Positions 47,174 through 57,672 of a stretch of 64,000 bases of DNA are shown here, one piece after another. Each line of letters opens with the position of its first letter. Position 1 is the stretch's first letter. This DNA comes from Helicoverpa zea (Eukaryota; Arthropoda; Insecta; Lepidoptera; Noctuidae), in contig NC_061461.1 of the NCBI RefSeq assembly GCF_022581195.2, positions 2,604,001 through 2,668,000 of the forward strand, in the 5' to 3' direction. Below the pieces are notes generated by a model. It was not told the origin of the DNA. It saw nothing but the letters and a program-made list of their open reading frames with translations, and searched no databases. The position numbers and the translations under genes are program-made.

Positions 47174-48133
47174 CTTCGGCCGTTCAGAGAATGCGTTCCT
47201 GACACCTATCAGTTAGTCACGACTAGTGATGGGCACAACATAACACTGAGTTCGTTACCGTTCCTTCAAAATGAACCGCCGCATTATTTTAAGATTATTT
47301 TCGTTTTAAATTGGCGGAATCATTTGTTTTATATTTTAGTTATTTAAGTGGAAACCAAAAAAAGGTAATATTCATATAATAAAATTGTTTTATTTATTCT
47401 TTGTTACAAGTACATTGAATTGAATGTGCGAACAGAATATTAATCAGACTCCGATTTGCTTGAGGAGGTGGTGTCTTCATCATCATCTTCGCCTACATGT
47501 ATAATTATATTATTATCAATAACAGAATCAATCCTGATATCTCGGTCTAACAAAAGCCGGGTAATCAAATAAAAACAGATCGAAAACACTTGAAAAACGT
47601 GGTCTATGCGCACGAAACGACAACGGACGACTGTTTTAGCGTCACAAAATGGCGGCCCATAACGCCATTTGGGGTTACCATTTTTAATCTAAGTATAAAA
47701 ATGCGGTTTGGTCATAGTTTTATTTTTATATTTCATAAACGTTATAATTAAGTCTTATAGTCCATTATTTTCCAATTCTTAAAAAGAAAATCAAAACGTA
47801 TTATTTTATATTATAACTGTATAAGAACAGATTACGATACTTGCCTGTTATTTTTAGCACAGCACTACAAAATATAAACCGCTGACATAACCTTGTAATA
47901 GCGCAGTATAGATTTAGAAAAATATTGTTTACCAAGTTATTTGACACTCAGTTTGGCACAAAATTATAACATTCATTGATTATTGATATAATAATGTTGT
48001 TTTAATGCTCCTCAATTGTTAAAACGGTAAACAACCAGCAAAAATATTTTTATCGTAACTGCAACGCCATTGCAAAGTTACGTCGTCAGTTCAATCGCGA
48101 CGTGTCAGGAACGCATTCTCTGAATGGCCGAAC
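47174..48133. mobile_element. Nested TIR element with 32-bp TIRs
   Basis: 47174-47205 and 48102-48133 are inverted with two mismatches. Both run inward as sTTCGGCCrTTCAGAGAATG and CGTTCCTGACAC. TATA lies on both outer sides, so the duplication is TATA or TA. The 960-bp body is too decayed to encode a full transposase but keeps an acid-tailed frame at 47440-47690. It sits inside the element at 46437-49309. Confidence 0.8.
47440..47690 (-). pseudogene. Possible transposase C-terminal exon remnant
   Basis: A minus-strand frame is open for about 83 codons and ends in VGEDDDEDTTSSSKSESD and a TAA at 47440-47442. The acidic/serine tail is of the sort found at the C-terminus of transposases and other nuclear proteins. 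The preceding part (TRLLLDRDIRIDSVIDNN) is also plausible protein. There is no ATG. I infer a decayed exon of the element's own transposase, but I cannot name the family. Confidence 0.3.
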
Positions 48134-48278
48134 TATAAAAATATTACAATCTATTTATTAAAATATCTATTTATTTACATTTACCTAGTAATAATTATTT
48201 TCCATTGCTTGGTATTGAAATTTTTTATTACTACTGAGAAATGTGTAATAAAATTATGGATTACAATTTTCACATTCA

Positions 48279-48540
48279 TCTTCAATAAAGATCATAAATC
48301 AAATACTCTTTACAATTTTGACAAAACAAGAAGGTGAATAGTAGCAAAACTTCTATTTTTTCACGACCAATCACAAAGTTTAGTGTGAAGGTATGTTTGA
48401 CAAAGTCTGATATTTGCAATGAAAACATTTTCTTCGTACGATAAAATGTGTCAAATTCCATGGCCATCTCTTGTTTTGAACAGTGAAATCTCCGTAAATA
48501 CGACCATTGTGAACAATTTGTGATAATACCTAAAATGTAA
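48279..48540 (-). pseudogene. Unknown open frame, right arm of TIR element
   Basis: After a possible acceptor (acattttag) near 48532 the minus-strand frame is open for about 85 codons to a TGA near 48279. It contains QWSYLRRFHCSKQEMAMEFD and ends FCQNCKEYLIYDLY. It includes an internal ATG at 48467. I recognise no domain. It may be another exon fossil of the large element or chance. Confidence 0.2.
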
Positions 48541-49322
48541 TATAGCTAATATTAATACAGCTACGGAATGATGAAAGGAACCCTAACGGTAGATAAAATG
48601 GCGATAGCAGATGGAATAAATGTTGCCATTACAGAGCTTATAACCTTATAGACTTCTAATAGACGTTGTGAGAATGATATTACCCTTGTAAAAGCGTTAT
48701 AAAAAACATGCCGTAATAATTATTCCCATTTTTACGTCAAAACTACTCAAATTCAAGGGCGCGTTGATATAATTACACTTTTTGTACCACATTTTATCAT
48801 ACGTTTGAATTCCCACAAAGTTTTCTCAATAAACAAGCACAATATACTCTCGGATTCAGGTACACTAAGAAAAATAAATGAAATTAATCATGGTTCTTGT
48901 TTTCTTTAAAATATTCGTTGACGCTGCCAAACTGTGAAAAATCACTCAACAAAACACTTGTTGCAGAATCCAAACACTGATTTTAAGGCAAATAGCTTTA
49001 AAATAGAATTTGTCTTGCTGCTATAAGTTTTACCCCCTTGTTGCTCGCCATTATAAAACATGTATAAGGTTGGTTGGCTTTTTAAGAGCAAATCCTTTAG
49101 CTTTTATTAGTTTGACTCCCTTATCGCTTGCTATAATAAAGTATATATAAGAAAAATAAGCTGACAATAAAGCAAATATAAGGGGGGTTTGAGGTTATTG
49201 TTCTTGTAATTTGTGCCCAAACGCACCCTTATTAGCGTTAATACGGCTCTTATAAGAAATTTATTTTTGGCATTTTTAGCCACTATGAGAGGATTTTTTG
49301 TTTGTTGGGAATGCTTCCCATC

Positions 49323-49348
49323 TTTTATATATATTATATATATATAAT
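49323..49348. repeat. TA-rich simple repeat
   Basis: tttatatatattatatatat then ataatc: a short TA dinucleotide tract just outside the right end of the TIR element. Confidence 0.7.
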
Positions 49349-49534
49349 CTTTATTTATCAGACAATACACAGTCCATTTTGTTAGTAAAAAACACAACTT
49401 AAAATTATTGTTAGTAGTTAAACATAATTACACAAATTTACCCTCACGCTTTCCTCACTACCAACTTCACAAAATGCCTAAAGATAGGAGAGTACAGATT
49501 CTTCGAATTGTAAATAAATAATATAGGTATTGTT

Positions 49535-49645
49535 AAACACTGGTACTCAGCTGCATCATGTAACCACTGCCACTCCAAAATAGGGCTGGTATCTGGTTAG
49601 ACTGGAAGCCGACCTCTACATAGTTAAGAAAGGGCTAAGATAGCA
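49535..49645 (+). mobile_element. SINE tail remnant
   Basis: aaacactggtactcagctgc, then tctggttagactggaagcc, gacctctacatagttaag and aaagggctaagata keep the SINE tail order. An unrelated stretch (accactgccactccaaaata) interrupts it. Confidence 0.7.
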
Positions 49646-49674
49646 ATATTGAAGTTGCAACATTTGATTTCATC

Positions 49675-49921
49675 ACACAAGATATTAGGCCATATTGCTC
49701 GCAGACCAGCTGGCCGATGGGGTCGAAAAGTGCTGGAGTGCAGACCACAGACTAGCAAGCGCAGCGTCCACCAACAATGTGGACAGACGACCTTATAAAG
49801 GTCACCGGAAGACGCTGGATGCAGGTCGCCTCCAACAGGTATCTGTGGAGATCTAAGGGGGAAGCCTATGTTCAGCAGTGGACGTCCTATGGCTGAGATG
49901 ATGATGATGACACAAGGTATT
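49675..49921 (+). pseudogene. LINE ORF C-terminal fragment with TSD
   Basis: A plus-strand LINE tail. The first frame reads HIARRPAGRWGRKVLE. After a frameshift near 49770 the next reads TMWTDDLIKVTGRRWMQ, then WRSKGEAYVQQWTSYG and a TGA at 49894-49896, followed by an ATG-repeat tail. The near-identical 12-mers acacaagatatt (49675-49686) and acacaaggtatt (49910-49921) are the probable target duplication. It lies about 50 bp beyond the poly(A) signal of the IF1 gene. Confidence 0.85.
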
Positions 49922-49973
49922 CTAATCTACAGACTACAATAAAATAAGCAATAGCATCATAATTAAGGGTCAA

Positions 49974-49979
49974 TTTATT
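49974..49979 (-). terminator. Poly(A) signal of the IF1 gene
   Basis: AATAAA on the minus strand, 36 bp downstream of the IF1 stop codon, is correctly placed for the mRNA 3' end. Confidence 0.65.
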
Positions 49980-50015
49980 TTCCAAAAATATCACATAGGT
50001 ACATTAACATTCGCA

Positions 50016-50595
50016 CTACATATCTCTTTGCTTTCTCTTTATCCTTTCAATAGCCTGCTGATGCTTCAAGATCTCCTCCTCATGGAACTCCAATTGTTCC
50101 TTCATATTTTGTCGAAGGTTTTCAATAAGTTCTCTCTCCTTTTTGTAGAAGAATTGGTTCTCTTTAGCTGCTCCCATTTGCTTGAAAGCACCTCCAGCTT
50201 GGTTGATTGCACCAGCTTTGCCATCGCTTTTGCCTATAAAAAATCATGCACTATATTTTACTACTATATAAATACTATAGTCATTATTACTTTATCTGTA
50301 CCAGTTTTATAATGCTGAAGAGTTATTTTATTTGATCGCACTAATCTCAAAAAATACTGGACTAATTTGAATAAATATTTCAGTATTAGAAGTCCCATTT
50401 ATAGTGGAATACGGGGCTACTTACATCGGAGTAGTTCGCACGAGATGAGAGCAAAGCCACTGGTGGAATCTAGTTATATAAGGTGGACCAGCAAAATATC
50501 CATAGCTCACCTGAGTATCGCCTTGCAATAGCAAATACGAGTCTATTGAAACTACACTTTAATATCCCTTTATTCTTTGCAACTAAAGATTTCAT
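50016..50595 (-). CDS. ATPIF1: Mitochondrial ATP synthase inhibitor IF1
   Basis: IF1 binds mitochondrial F1Fo-ATPase in the matrix and blocks ATP hydrolysis when the membrane potential falls. Exon 1 is 50511-50595 and exon 2 is 50016-50233. The 277-bp intron starts GTGAGC and ends TATAG, and the join completes a glycine codon (G|GC). The product has 100 residues, the usual size. Residues 1-28 form a basic, acid-free presequence (MKSLVAKNKG...FAIARRYS), typical for mitochondrial import. Residues 35-58 match the inhibitory segment: AGAINQAGGAF, then an ENQFFY that replaces the EERYF of mammals. Residues 59-98 are a charged alpha-helix with EFHEEEILKHQQAIERIKRK, the dimerising coiled coil. It has fewer histidines than vertebrate IF1, so pH control may differ. 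I chose the ATG at 50595 because it opens the presequence. It is divergent enough to be a paralogue. A possible 45-nt cassette exon lies in the intron. Confidence 0.87.
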
Positions 50596-50978
50596 GATTA
50601 ACATATTAACCTACTACAAAATCAAAATAAAATATAGAAGAAAATAAAAAATACACTTAAAGCTACATGTTTATATTTTGACGTTTGCCAAAATGTCAAA
50701 ATCATTTGATTTAATAGACAATGCACTACTCATAGTAGAAGTTTGAGACTACAAAGGTTTTAACAAATAAGTTATTATTCTGAAACTGAACATCTAAATC
50801 TATGGCTCGCGGAAAAATGGCACCATGTAAGAAGATATTATAGGTAAAACACTGTTGTTTAGTAATCTAGAAACTATACAATAAATATAAATGAACTTGC
50901 CTCTCAACTTTTACCAAATACTGATAAGGGTGTAGTCATAATAAAACACGGTTTAAAAAACTCAACGCCACAATTTAA

Positions 50979-51631
50979 TCACGAATTTTCCTGCCATTTC
51001 CTTACCAATTTCTTGATTTTCTTCATCGCAGCTTTGTTTGTTTTTGCCATAGTTTTATGGTAATTCATCTGGACATCGAGAAATGATTTCAATTGCTTGA
51101 TAATTTTATAATCCATACCTCCTTTGCTGAACAGATTCGCAGGCACGTAAGCTTGGTTAATCAGGGCCGGTGGAGGCATATCTGGAAAAAATGGAAAGAA
51201 CTTTCAATGAAATCAGCTCAGTAGCAATATCAGTAAGGTCACAACCAAGCCAGGCCGTAATATGGATGATTTCTTCAGTTTGACGTGCAAATCTTACCGC
51301 TATGCACACAGTTAACAGTCGAGCGGCTTTCTTTAACTTTGACTGTATCGCGTACTGTAGACCCACATGAGTCAGTGCTCATCATCTTCCTGACTTGCAC
51401 TGCCTTCACGACCCATTGGTATATTTCTGTTATGTATGCTGTGACAGGCCCGGTCGACTCCTTGTATTCTCTGAAATTGACTCTACTGTTGCCGCTGCAT
51501 TCTTTTTTACAGAATTCAGTAGGTTCAGTGGGTCTATTTGCCCCTCTGAGTCCACTAGATCCATTGATATTCATTCGGCCTAGTTTCACAGCTTTTACTG
51601 CCCATAGCTTAGCCTTAGGAATCCAATTCAT
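50979..51631 (-). CDS. Unrecognised 178-residue basic protein, two exons
   Basis: Exon 1 is 51298-51631 (111 codons plus one base) and exon 2 is 50979-51181. The 116-bp intron starts GTAAGA and ends TTTTTCCAG, and the phases agree (G|AT gives Asp112). The ATG at 51631 has a favourable caaaATGa context. The N-terminal half has no signal peptide and includes several cysteines and a QWVVKAVQVRK segment. The C-terminal half is lysine-rich and probably helical (KGGMDYKIIKQLKSFLDVQM, then AAMKKIKKLVRKWQ). Matching splice phase and two independently open frames support a real gene. It ends 383 bp upstream of the IF1 start, in the same direction. ATTAAA lies just after the stop. I recognise no family. 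A small nuclear, mitochondrial or germline protein is possible. Confidence 0.6.
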
Positions 51632-52985
51632 TTTGAGTTTGATATAATACTGGAAAATTTATCTTAAACTATCATAATTTTTAAATATTACCAAAAATAT
51701 TTTCTGAAACAACAACCAGGTTGCCGGTTGTCATTTCAGTAACTAGGAAACCAGACAAACATATTTTTTCTAAAATTTGAAAATGCTTGTTTATGCTTTT
51801 AAGAGTTTTTCGCTCTGAGTTTTCAATCGCAAAAAGCAGATTTATATCAAGGAGGTTAGTATGCTCATCAAAGTACTAGTGGGCATAGAGAACCTACCCC
51901 CTATCCTACCTTTTATGCATGTTTTAATGTAATCTAAATAGCCAACGTATTCTATTTTTACCATCCGACGAATTGTAAAACTACAAGTAAGTAGTTCTTC
52001 TTTTTCTATCATCTCTCTTATCCTTTATTCTCTTCCTCATAAACGGATTTCCTACCAAAATCTGCCAGTAGGTTGGTAAATACTTATATTTCTTCACAAA
52101 ACATTTTCCAACAAATAACAGACCACAAACCCTATATATCTAATACAGAACAACATTGAATGCTGTCGATTGGCGCTCATATAGCGAAAATCTACAATTT
52201 CTATTCGCACTCGATCGCCGACCGTCTGCGGGCTATCTATTGGTATAATATAAAATGCTCTTGGATTGCGACACATATGGGCGCTCTATACTTCGTTTTT
52301 ATATTATTTCTTTGTTGGTAGAAAAATAACGAATGGCTTCGTATTGTGGTTTTTGTTAAAAGAAAATATAGGATTTTTTTAAATATTACAAACAAACGGT
52401 CCTCAAATCACAGTAATCGTAAATACGCGCATATTATATTAACGTGTGAGTTGGGGTGTTTGTTACTTTTTCAACCTAAAGATTTTGATGAAACTAACTA
52501 CAGTAATCATTACTTGAAAACATAATGCGAAGTAGCTGCCTGTGAGTCTATCTGTCACTTTCATAGTAAAACTCTAAAGTTCATGTGAGTAGTCCCTACC
52601 TAGTATCGCGGGACGAGCGTGGTACCACAGGGTACAGCTAGCAATATTATGAGTAAACAAAATGAATAAGCAATAGTCAGGAAAGTGAAAATTGTGCTTT
52701 CGTTTTAGAGAGGTAGGTAGAGTATACATTTTAGGTACTTCCACAAAAAAAGTAAAACAAAAAGAAAAGCTATTCACAGCGCAACAAAAAACTAAAACAG
52801 CGTTTTGTAAATCAGTAAGGTTGACGTGAATTACTAGGGCCAAGTGTGAATTTATGGCGGCCGAGAATTCTGCGCGGTAATTCAATACCAGGGTACCAGT
52901 AACAATGGAAGAAAATCTTGTGAATACTATTTTGTACTGGAATTGATAGTAGTTGGTAGAAGCCAGAAAGTTTGATAACCAGTCT
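51632..52985. other. No gene recognised
   Basis: AT-rich. It should contain the promoter of the 178-residue gene near 51640-51800, but no clear TATA box or initiator stands out. A 103-codon frame at 52574-52885 (minus) shows no motif. Confidence 0.45.
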
Positions 52986-53112
52986 TACTTGCCCAGGAAT
53001 ATGAGTTAAGTAGTTAAAGTAGGCAGTCGCTCCGTGTAAAACATTGTTACTCAGCTACTTGAGACATGGTTAGACTGGAAACCAACCCCAATATAGTTGG
53101 GAAAAGGATTTT
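52986..53112 (+). mobile_element. SINE tail remnant
   Basis: cttacttgcccaggaatatg, gtaggcagtcgctccgtgta, acattgttactcagctactt, ggttagactggaaaccaacc and ccaatatagttgggaaaagg keep the SINE order. Confidence 0.75.
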
Positions 53113-54189
53113 TTAGAAACTTAGATATGTGCTTAGAATATAGAATTTAGTAATAAGATGCATGTACCTACATAATTATTGTACGTTCATAACTTAAATA
53201 ACTTTAAAATCGTGCATGTTTGAGCTCGTGTAATTTCGTCACATTTCGGAAGTTGTTCGGTTTAGTGACAATAACCGCGGTTTGCAACTGCGCTTAAAAT
53301 TACGACTACTTTTAGCGTTCTCGTAACTTACAGTGCCTTTTCCTGCATGAAACTTAAGTAATTAAGTAATTAAAGTGTAATATTATAACAAGTTGTACTT
53401 AAAAGTATAACTTGTTATAATATTACTGAATTTGTTCTAGCATTTGTACTCGCGGTGCTGTTATTGTATTTGTACCGTTTGTTCTGCCGGATTAATAAAG
53501 TATTTGCTCATTTCTCTCGTTAGGCTATACGAAGATTTGTACTCTTGTATGGTGTTCTAGGATTTATGATGAAATATAAACCTAAAATATTTTAGTTGTG
53601 TCTTCTACTAGGGGGGGAACTACGCCTATCTACGCCGGAATAAAAATAAATATCTTAAGTGAATCAGAATCTATATTTGTCCCTAATTACCTACAGCTCA
53701 TTTCGTTCAGTGTGAGCGTAATTAAGAAACAAACATCTGAACTTACAAACTTCCACAATAACATTAGTATGATTGTTTTCGGATTTGCAACTTCATAAAA
53801 TAATGAAGTTATTTAACTTCGAAAAATATTTCTATGCCTTCCGATAATAAAGAATAAGAGACGGTTTTTTAATACAGTCTCAAATTCACAGTCTACACCT
53901 CGATTGCTCTTGAACAAACCGCTAATCTTTTCGGCATTCCTCTTTGTCTCCCAAGTAATATTTTAATTAAGGCCCGTCTGTGTCCTCCGAGGCAATTAAA
54001 ACTTACGCCTCGCCACTGACATTTGTTTTCCTTGAATAAACTTAATGCTATCTGGATACAGAATTCACGTCAAAATGGGTGTCATTTTTGTGCCTTGATT
54101 ATTTCTGCAGAACTGGCGGTCACAACTATGGAACGTGAATGAGCTACCTGATTGTAACAGTACATACATATGTTTAGAGTACATACATG
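53113..54189. other. No gene recognised apart from a palindrome
   Basis: AT-rich. The only notable structure is the palindrome at 53377-53426. Confidence 0.45.
53377..53426. repeat. 50-bp palindrome
   Basis: The 18-bp arms gtaatattataacaagtt (53377-53394) and aacttgttataatattac (53409-53426) are perfect inverted copies. The 14-bp centre gtacttaaaagtat is itself nearly palindromic. It may be the fused ends of a very short MITE. Confidence 0.8.
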
Positions 54190-54335
54190 TTTTATATGAA
54201 GCGACTGCCTATCTGATCTTCTCCACCCAGTTATACGCGCAATCCGATAAATCTAGGACTGGATGTCAGATACTCTGGTAAACATACCTAAGTGTAGGTA
54301 TGTCAAATGACATTCGGGACCCACCAACTTCAATA
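54190..54335 (-). mobile_element. SINE remnant
   Basis: gcgactgcctatctgatctt, ctccacccagttatacgcgc, tctaggactggatgtcagat and gtcaaatgacattcgggacc follow the reversed SINE order. There is a local repeat of ctaagtgtaggtatgt-type sequence near 54290. Confidence 0.7.
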
Positions 54336-56637
54336 CTTAAACATGGAGGAACTCATATTGCAAAGATATTAACTCATCTACGGATAATTTTTACTTTACG
54401 TATCACTATCTACGACAAATAACAGGACAACCACAAAACCGAATAGCTCGGAAACCATCAAACATTTTTCCTTGTCGGCGGACCAATAAATGAGCTTCTA
54501 TATAAAATCACATAATATACTTACCATCGTATAAATACGTAACACATATATTAGATCGTAACACACCCAATTTACCGTCTATCCGAGGGAAAGGTCCCTA
54601 AAAAGATCGTAATGACACCAGTAAGGCTACGCTCATAACGAATATTGCCACAGGAAAATCATTTTTCTTGATAACTGATGAAGGTATATTATCGTGTAAT
54701 CTTTGATTTTGATATGCAAATTAAAGATTCGGGTTATGTTCTATAAAGTACGATGTGTTCCCTCATTTTGGAGTTAAGTATGATTTATATGAAAATTTGC
54801 GCATCCAGTTAAAAAGTCCTCTTTAGCTTTGCTCGATACCCGAGCCTCGCCATCAAGTACTAAAATATTTTTTTTTTTTTCAATTTGAACTACGAGATCA
54901 TCCAAAATTAATTACATAAAATAAACCAAAAAATTCAAAACAAACGAATTTTCTTTTCACTTTGTTTACTTCGCCATAAAACCCCATACGACTTGATAAG
55001 ACAGATCTTCTCATATCTGATATTTTACTTGTGCCATTTTATTAGCTCATAGAAAAACAACGTCTTCCTTATAGACGCACCTCAATCTGATTGAAAGGTT
55101 CTGCTCCTGTATAGAGCTATTTGCTTCTCTGCAACCTTTTGTCATATTGGTACATTTTTTCTAGATTGCTCCCATGTTGTGCCCAATTTTATTTGTTTGC
55201 TAGAAATATGTGTGGGGCAAGAAATGGGTTTTGCAATATCAGTAGCAGTTGCATACACTTTCCTCAATAAATGTGCTCAATGATGCCCATCTAGATAAAA
55301 AGAAGCCTTCCTCGATAAATGAGCGATAATAAAGTTTACGTAATTTTTCACATCGATTCAGTACTTACTGAGATTAACGCGTTCAAACAAACTAGGTAAG
55401 TCTTCTCCTTTATTTTGTACAGATAACCAGCTTATAGGACAGGTATATCATAAAGTAGCTTAAACTGTTTTCAATAACGGCCGTTCCTAATATTTTATCT
55501 GTTGTTGCTTACTAAAGATAGGAATTTCACATTACTCGTATGGTGCTTATAACAAAATTATATCTCTAGTTAACTAGATAGAACTAGATAGAATATAGGA
55601 AACATAAGTGTAACACAGGTAGCGTACGATATTTGCTAATTCACCAAACTGTCTGGCGAATACCCGCGGGCAGCCAAAACATGTCGAATATGTTTTATGT
55701 GTCTGGCAACACCGCGTAAATCTAATCTCTTGTGAAATTATACGCGCCACGTATGGACGGTGGTGGTAATGATGTAGTGAAGTAGGTAACAGTAGTGGGT
55801 AGTATGGGCGTATGTTGTCTATGTTTTGTGGTAGATTTTGGTATGATAATATTGATAGGATGCTTTAAGTAAGATGCCATAGTTAGGTTTCGTTTATTTT
55901 CTTGTTTAAATAAAATGCATGTAAAATATTACTAACACCAAAGCTAAAAACATAGTGCGATATTCAAAAAAGAGCATAAGCGAAAGTATCACAAAAAATA
56001 CCGCTCTCTTACGCTGACCAAAAATTATAATCAAACAATAAGTTCATAGTGAACTTCATCATAAATTCACATAAACATTAAAGGTCGCCAATAACATTTG
56101 GTCAATCAATACCGAAAACACAAACAAATGTAAATGCAATAATAATATTATATATCGTAACACTCCATACAAGTGTCTGGAGGTCTAGCCAACAAAAATC
56201 CCAATTTGGCGATCGCCCAGATTCAATACAACCACATACAGGCTGTTTATTATTCGTAACTGATCAATTTTTGAGTGACCAACGCTAAGAACGGATAAAG
56301 GTAAAAAAAACCTAAGCAAATACACAGGTTGGGCGAATTTAACAGTCCAAGATGGCCAATAAGCTTACAGGTGCATACCATGTGCAAGAACAATTATGTC
56401 CTGTCTGTTTGGGAACTACGCTTAGTTAAGGATAACACGCTGAAACACCCGTGATCTGAGGAATTCCTTCAATAAACGAAAGTAAGTATATAGTAGCTTA
56501 AAACCTTTTTAGAAATTAATTCCCTTCACCTGGTAGACAGGCTTAACAATTATTTCCAACTGGTCATAATACTCGTACACTGTGTTCGGTAAATGCTCGC
56601 AAAACAGAAAGCATTTCACGTCAGGTTGGCAACAAAA
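54336..56637. other. No gene recognised
   Basis: AT-rich with one Helitron-like remnant (55302-55415). The phrase ttttatgtgtctggca occurs at about 55690 and again at 56655, hinting at a dispersed low-copy repeat. Confidence 0.45.
55302..55415 (-). mobile_element. Helitron-like remnant
   Basis: ccttcctcgataaatgagcg, then tactgagattaacgcgttca and aacaaactaggtaag are the reversed words of the lepidopteran Helitron-type repeat (forward copies at 4448 and 14665). Confidence 0.5.
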
Positions 56638-56749
56638 ACACACCCCGTATAGTATTTTATGTGTCTGGCAGAACTAAGTAATACACACCCTGTATTGTTC
56701 TTTATTGGTCTGGGAATATAAAGTAAATCTTTTAGGTGTAATAACCGAT
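56638..56749. repeat. Diverged two-copy tandem repeat
   Basis: acacaccccgtatagtattt, tatgtgtctggcagaact, aagtaat (from 56638) is followed by acacaccctgtattgttctt, tattggtctgggaatat, aaagtaaatc. The two units are about 55 bp each and clearly related but diverged. Confidence 0.5.
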
Positions 56750-56937
56750 ACACACCATTTGTTACTGTAGTATATGCCATAATGCAATATGGGGAAAACC
56801 AATCGCGTAATAAGAACTGTTTTATGCACTTGATCAAATGAAAGTGTAAACGCGTAGTTGCTGATTAAGAATTAGTAAGAGAATTCGGTTAAACAAAGCC
56901 AGAATCCACAATTACCCTAGAGATTGGATTAACAGTA

Positions 56938-57227
56938 TTGTCTTGTATTCATCATCATCAGCCTATAGCAGTCCACTGCTGGACATAGGCCTCTCCAAGT
57001 GCACGCCACTTAGATCGATTTTCGGCTGCTCGCATCCAGCTCCTGCCAGCCGTCTTGCGCAAGTCATCACTCCACCGTGCCTGAGGACGTCCTACACTAC
57101 GTTTGCCGAGGCGTGGTCTCCACTCTAGAACTCGTTTACCCCAACGGTTATCGGTTCTTCGGCTAATATGGCCAGCCCACTGCCACTTCAGCTTGCTGAT
57201 TCGGTGGGCTTTTTTTTGTCTTGTATT
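56938..57227 (-). pseudogene. LINE ORF C-terminal fragment, frame intact, with TSD
   Basis: Minus-strand translation from 57206 to a TGA at 56958-56960 is uninterrupted for 82 codons: HRISKLKWQWAGHISRRTDN, then RWGKRVLEWRPRLGKRSVG, then RPQARWSDDLRKTAGRSWMR and WRALGEAYVQQWTAIG. The 3' tail is an ATG repeat. The 12-bp repeat ttgtcttgtatt at 56938-56949 and 57216-57227 is the target duplication. It is a clean, recent 5'-truncated copy of the same LINE group as the fragment at 49675-49921. No catalytic domain is present. Confidence 0.9.
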
Positions 57228-57672
57228 AGTTAGACGTTTTTAGCAAAAGCAAAAATTAACATATTAACTTATAAATCGAAGCAAAAATTAACATGTAAAC
57301 CGATGTAAAAACTTCAATTATTTTTATGTACCTTTTTTCATCTATAAACTAGAAATATGAGTGCTTCTGGGTGATTATGTAAATCTTTCAAACAATCTAG
57401 GCCACGAGTCCTCCTACCTATCCACAGTTAAAATGTGTCAAGCCCCAAAAAATCTACATACTTAATTTATGGTCAATCATTAAAAAAGGAACACCTAAAT
57501 AACAGCTAGGGCCAATAACACGCTCCGTCCGTCATTACATTAAACCGGTATCTAGTTACAATTACACAAACACGGTGAATCTGCCTCAGGGCGCTGAGTG
57601 CGACCGTGGAGCTCGCAAATTAGATGCCCCGGGGCTGCTTGATATCGGCTGCCAGAGCCGGTAGGATGGAAA
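57228..57672. other. No gene recognised
   Basis: AT-rich. The words gcaaaaattaacat and aaccgatgtaaaaac recur loosely near 57250-57310. Nothing could be assigned. Confidence 0.4.

Larger units (their letters stand above)
46437..49309. mobile_element. Putative 2.9-kb TIR element with CTTATA arrays
   Basis: The 13-bp ends CCCAACAAACAAA (46437-46449, last base aside) and the complement at 49297-49309 are inverted. A further copy, CCCAACAAACAAT, sits at 46794-46806. The left arm carries at least seven CTTATA words (for example near 46454, 46573, 46675, 46693, 46722, 46908). The right arm carries the inverse TATAAG several times (near 49023, 49146, 49178, 49245), with two CTTATA near 48640. Opposite orientation in the two arms fits subterminal inverted repeats. 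A second TIR element is nested at 47174-48133. No clear target duplication was found, so the boundaries are inferred. Confidence 0.55.

Noticed and set aside
50803..50850. Plus-strand ATG (MARGKMAP...) followed by GTAAGA, like a first exon
   Set aside because: Only eight codons before the donor-like GT, a stop soon after if unspliced, and no second exon in phase could be found. It lies in the promoter region of the IF1 gene.
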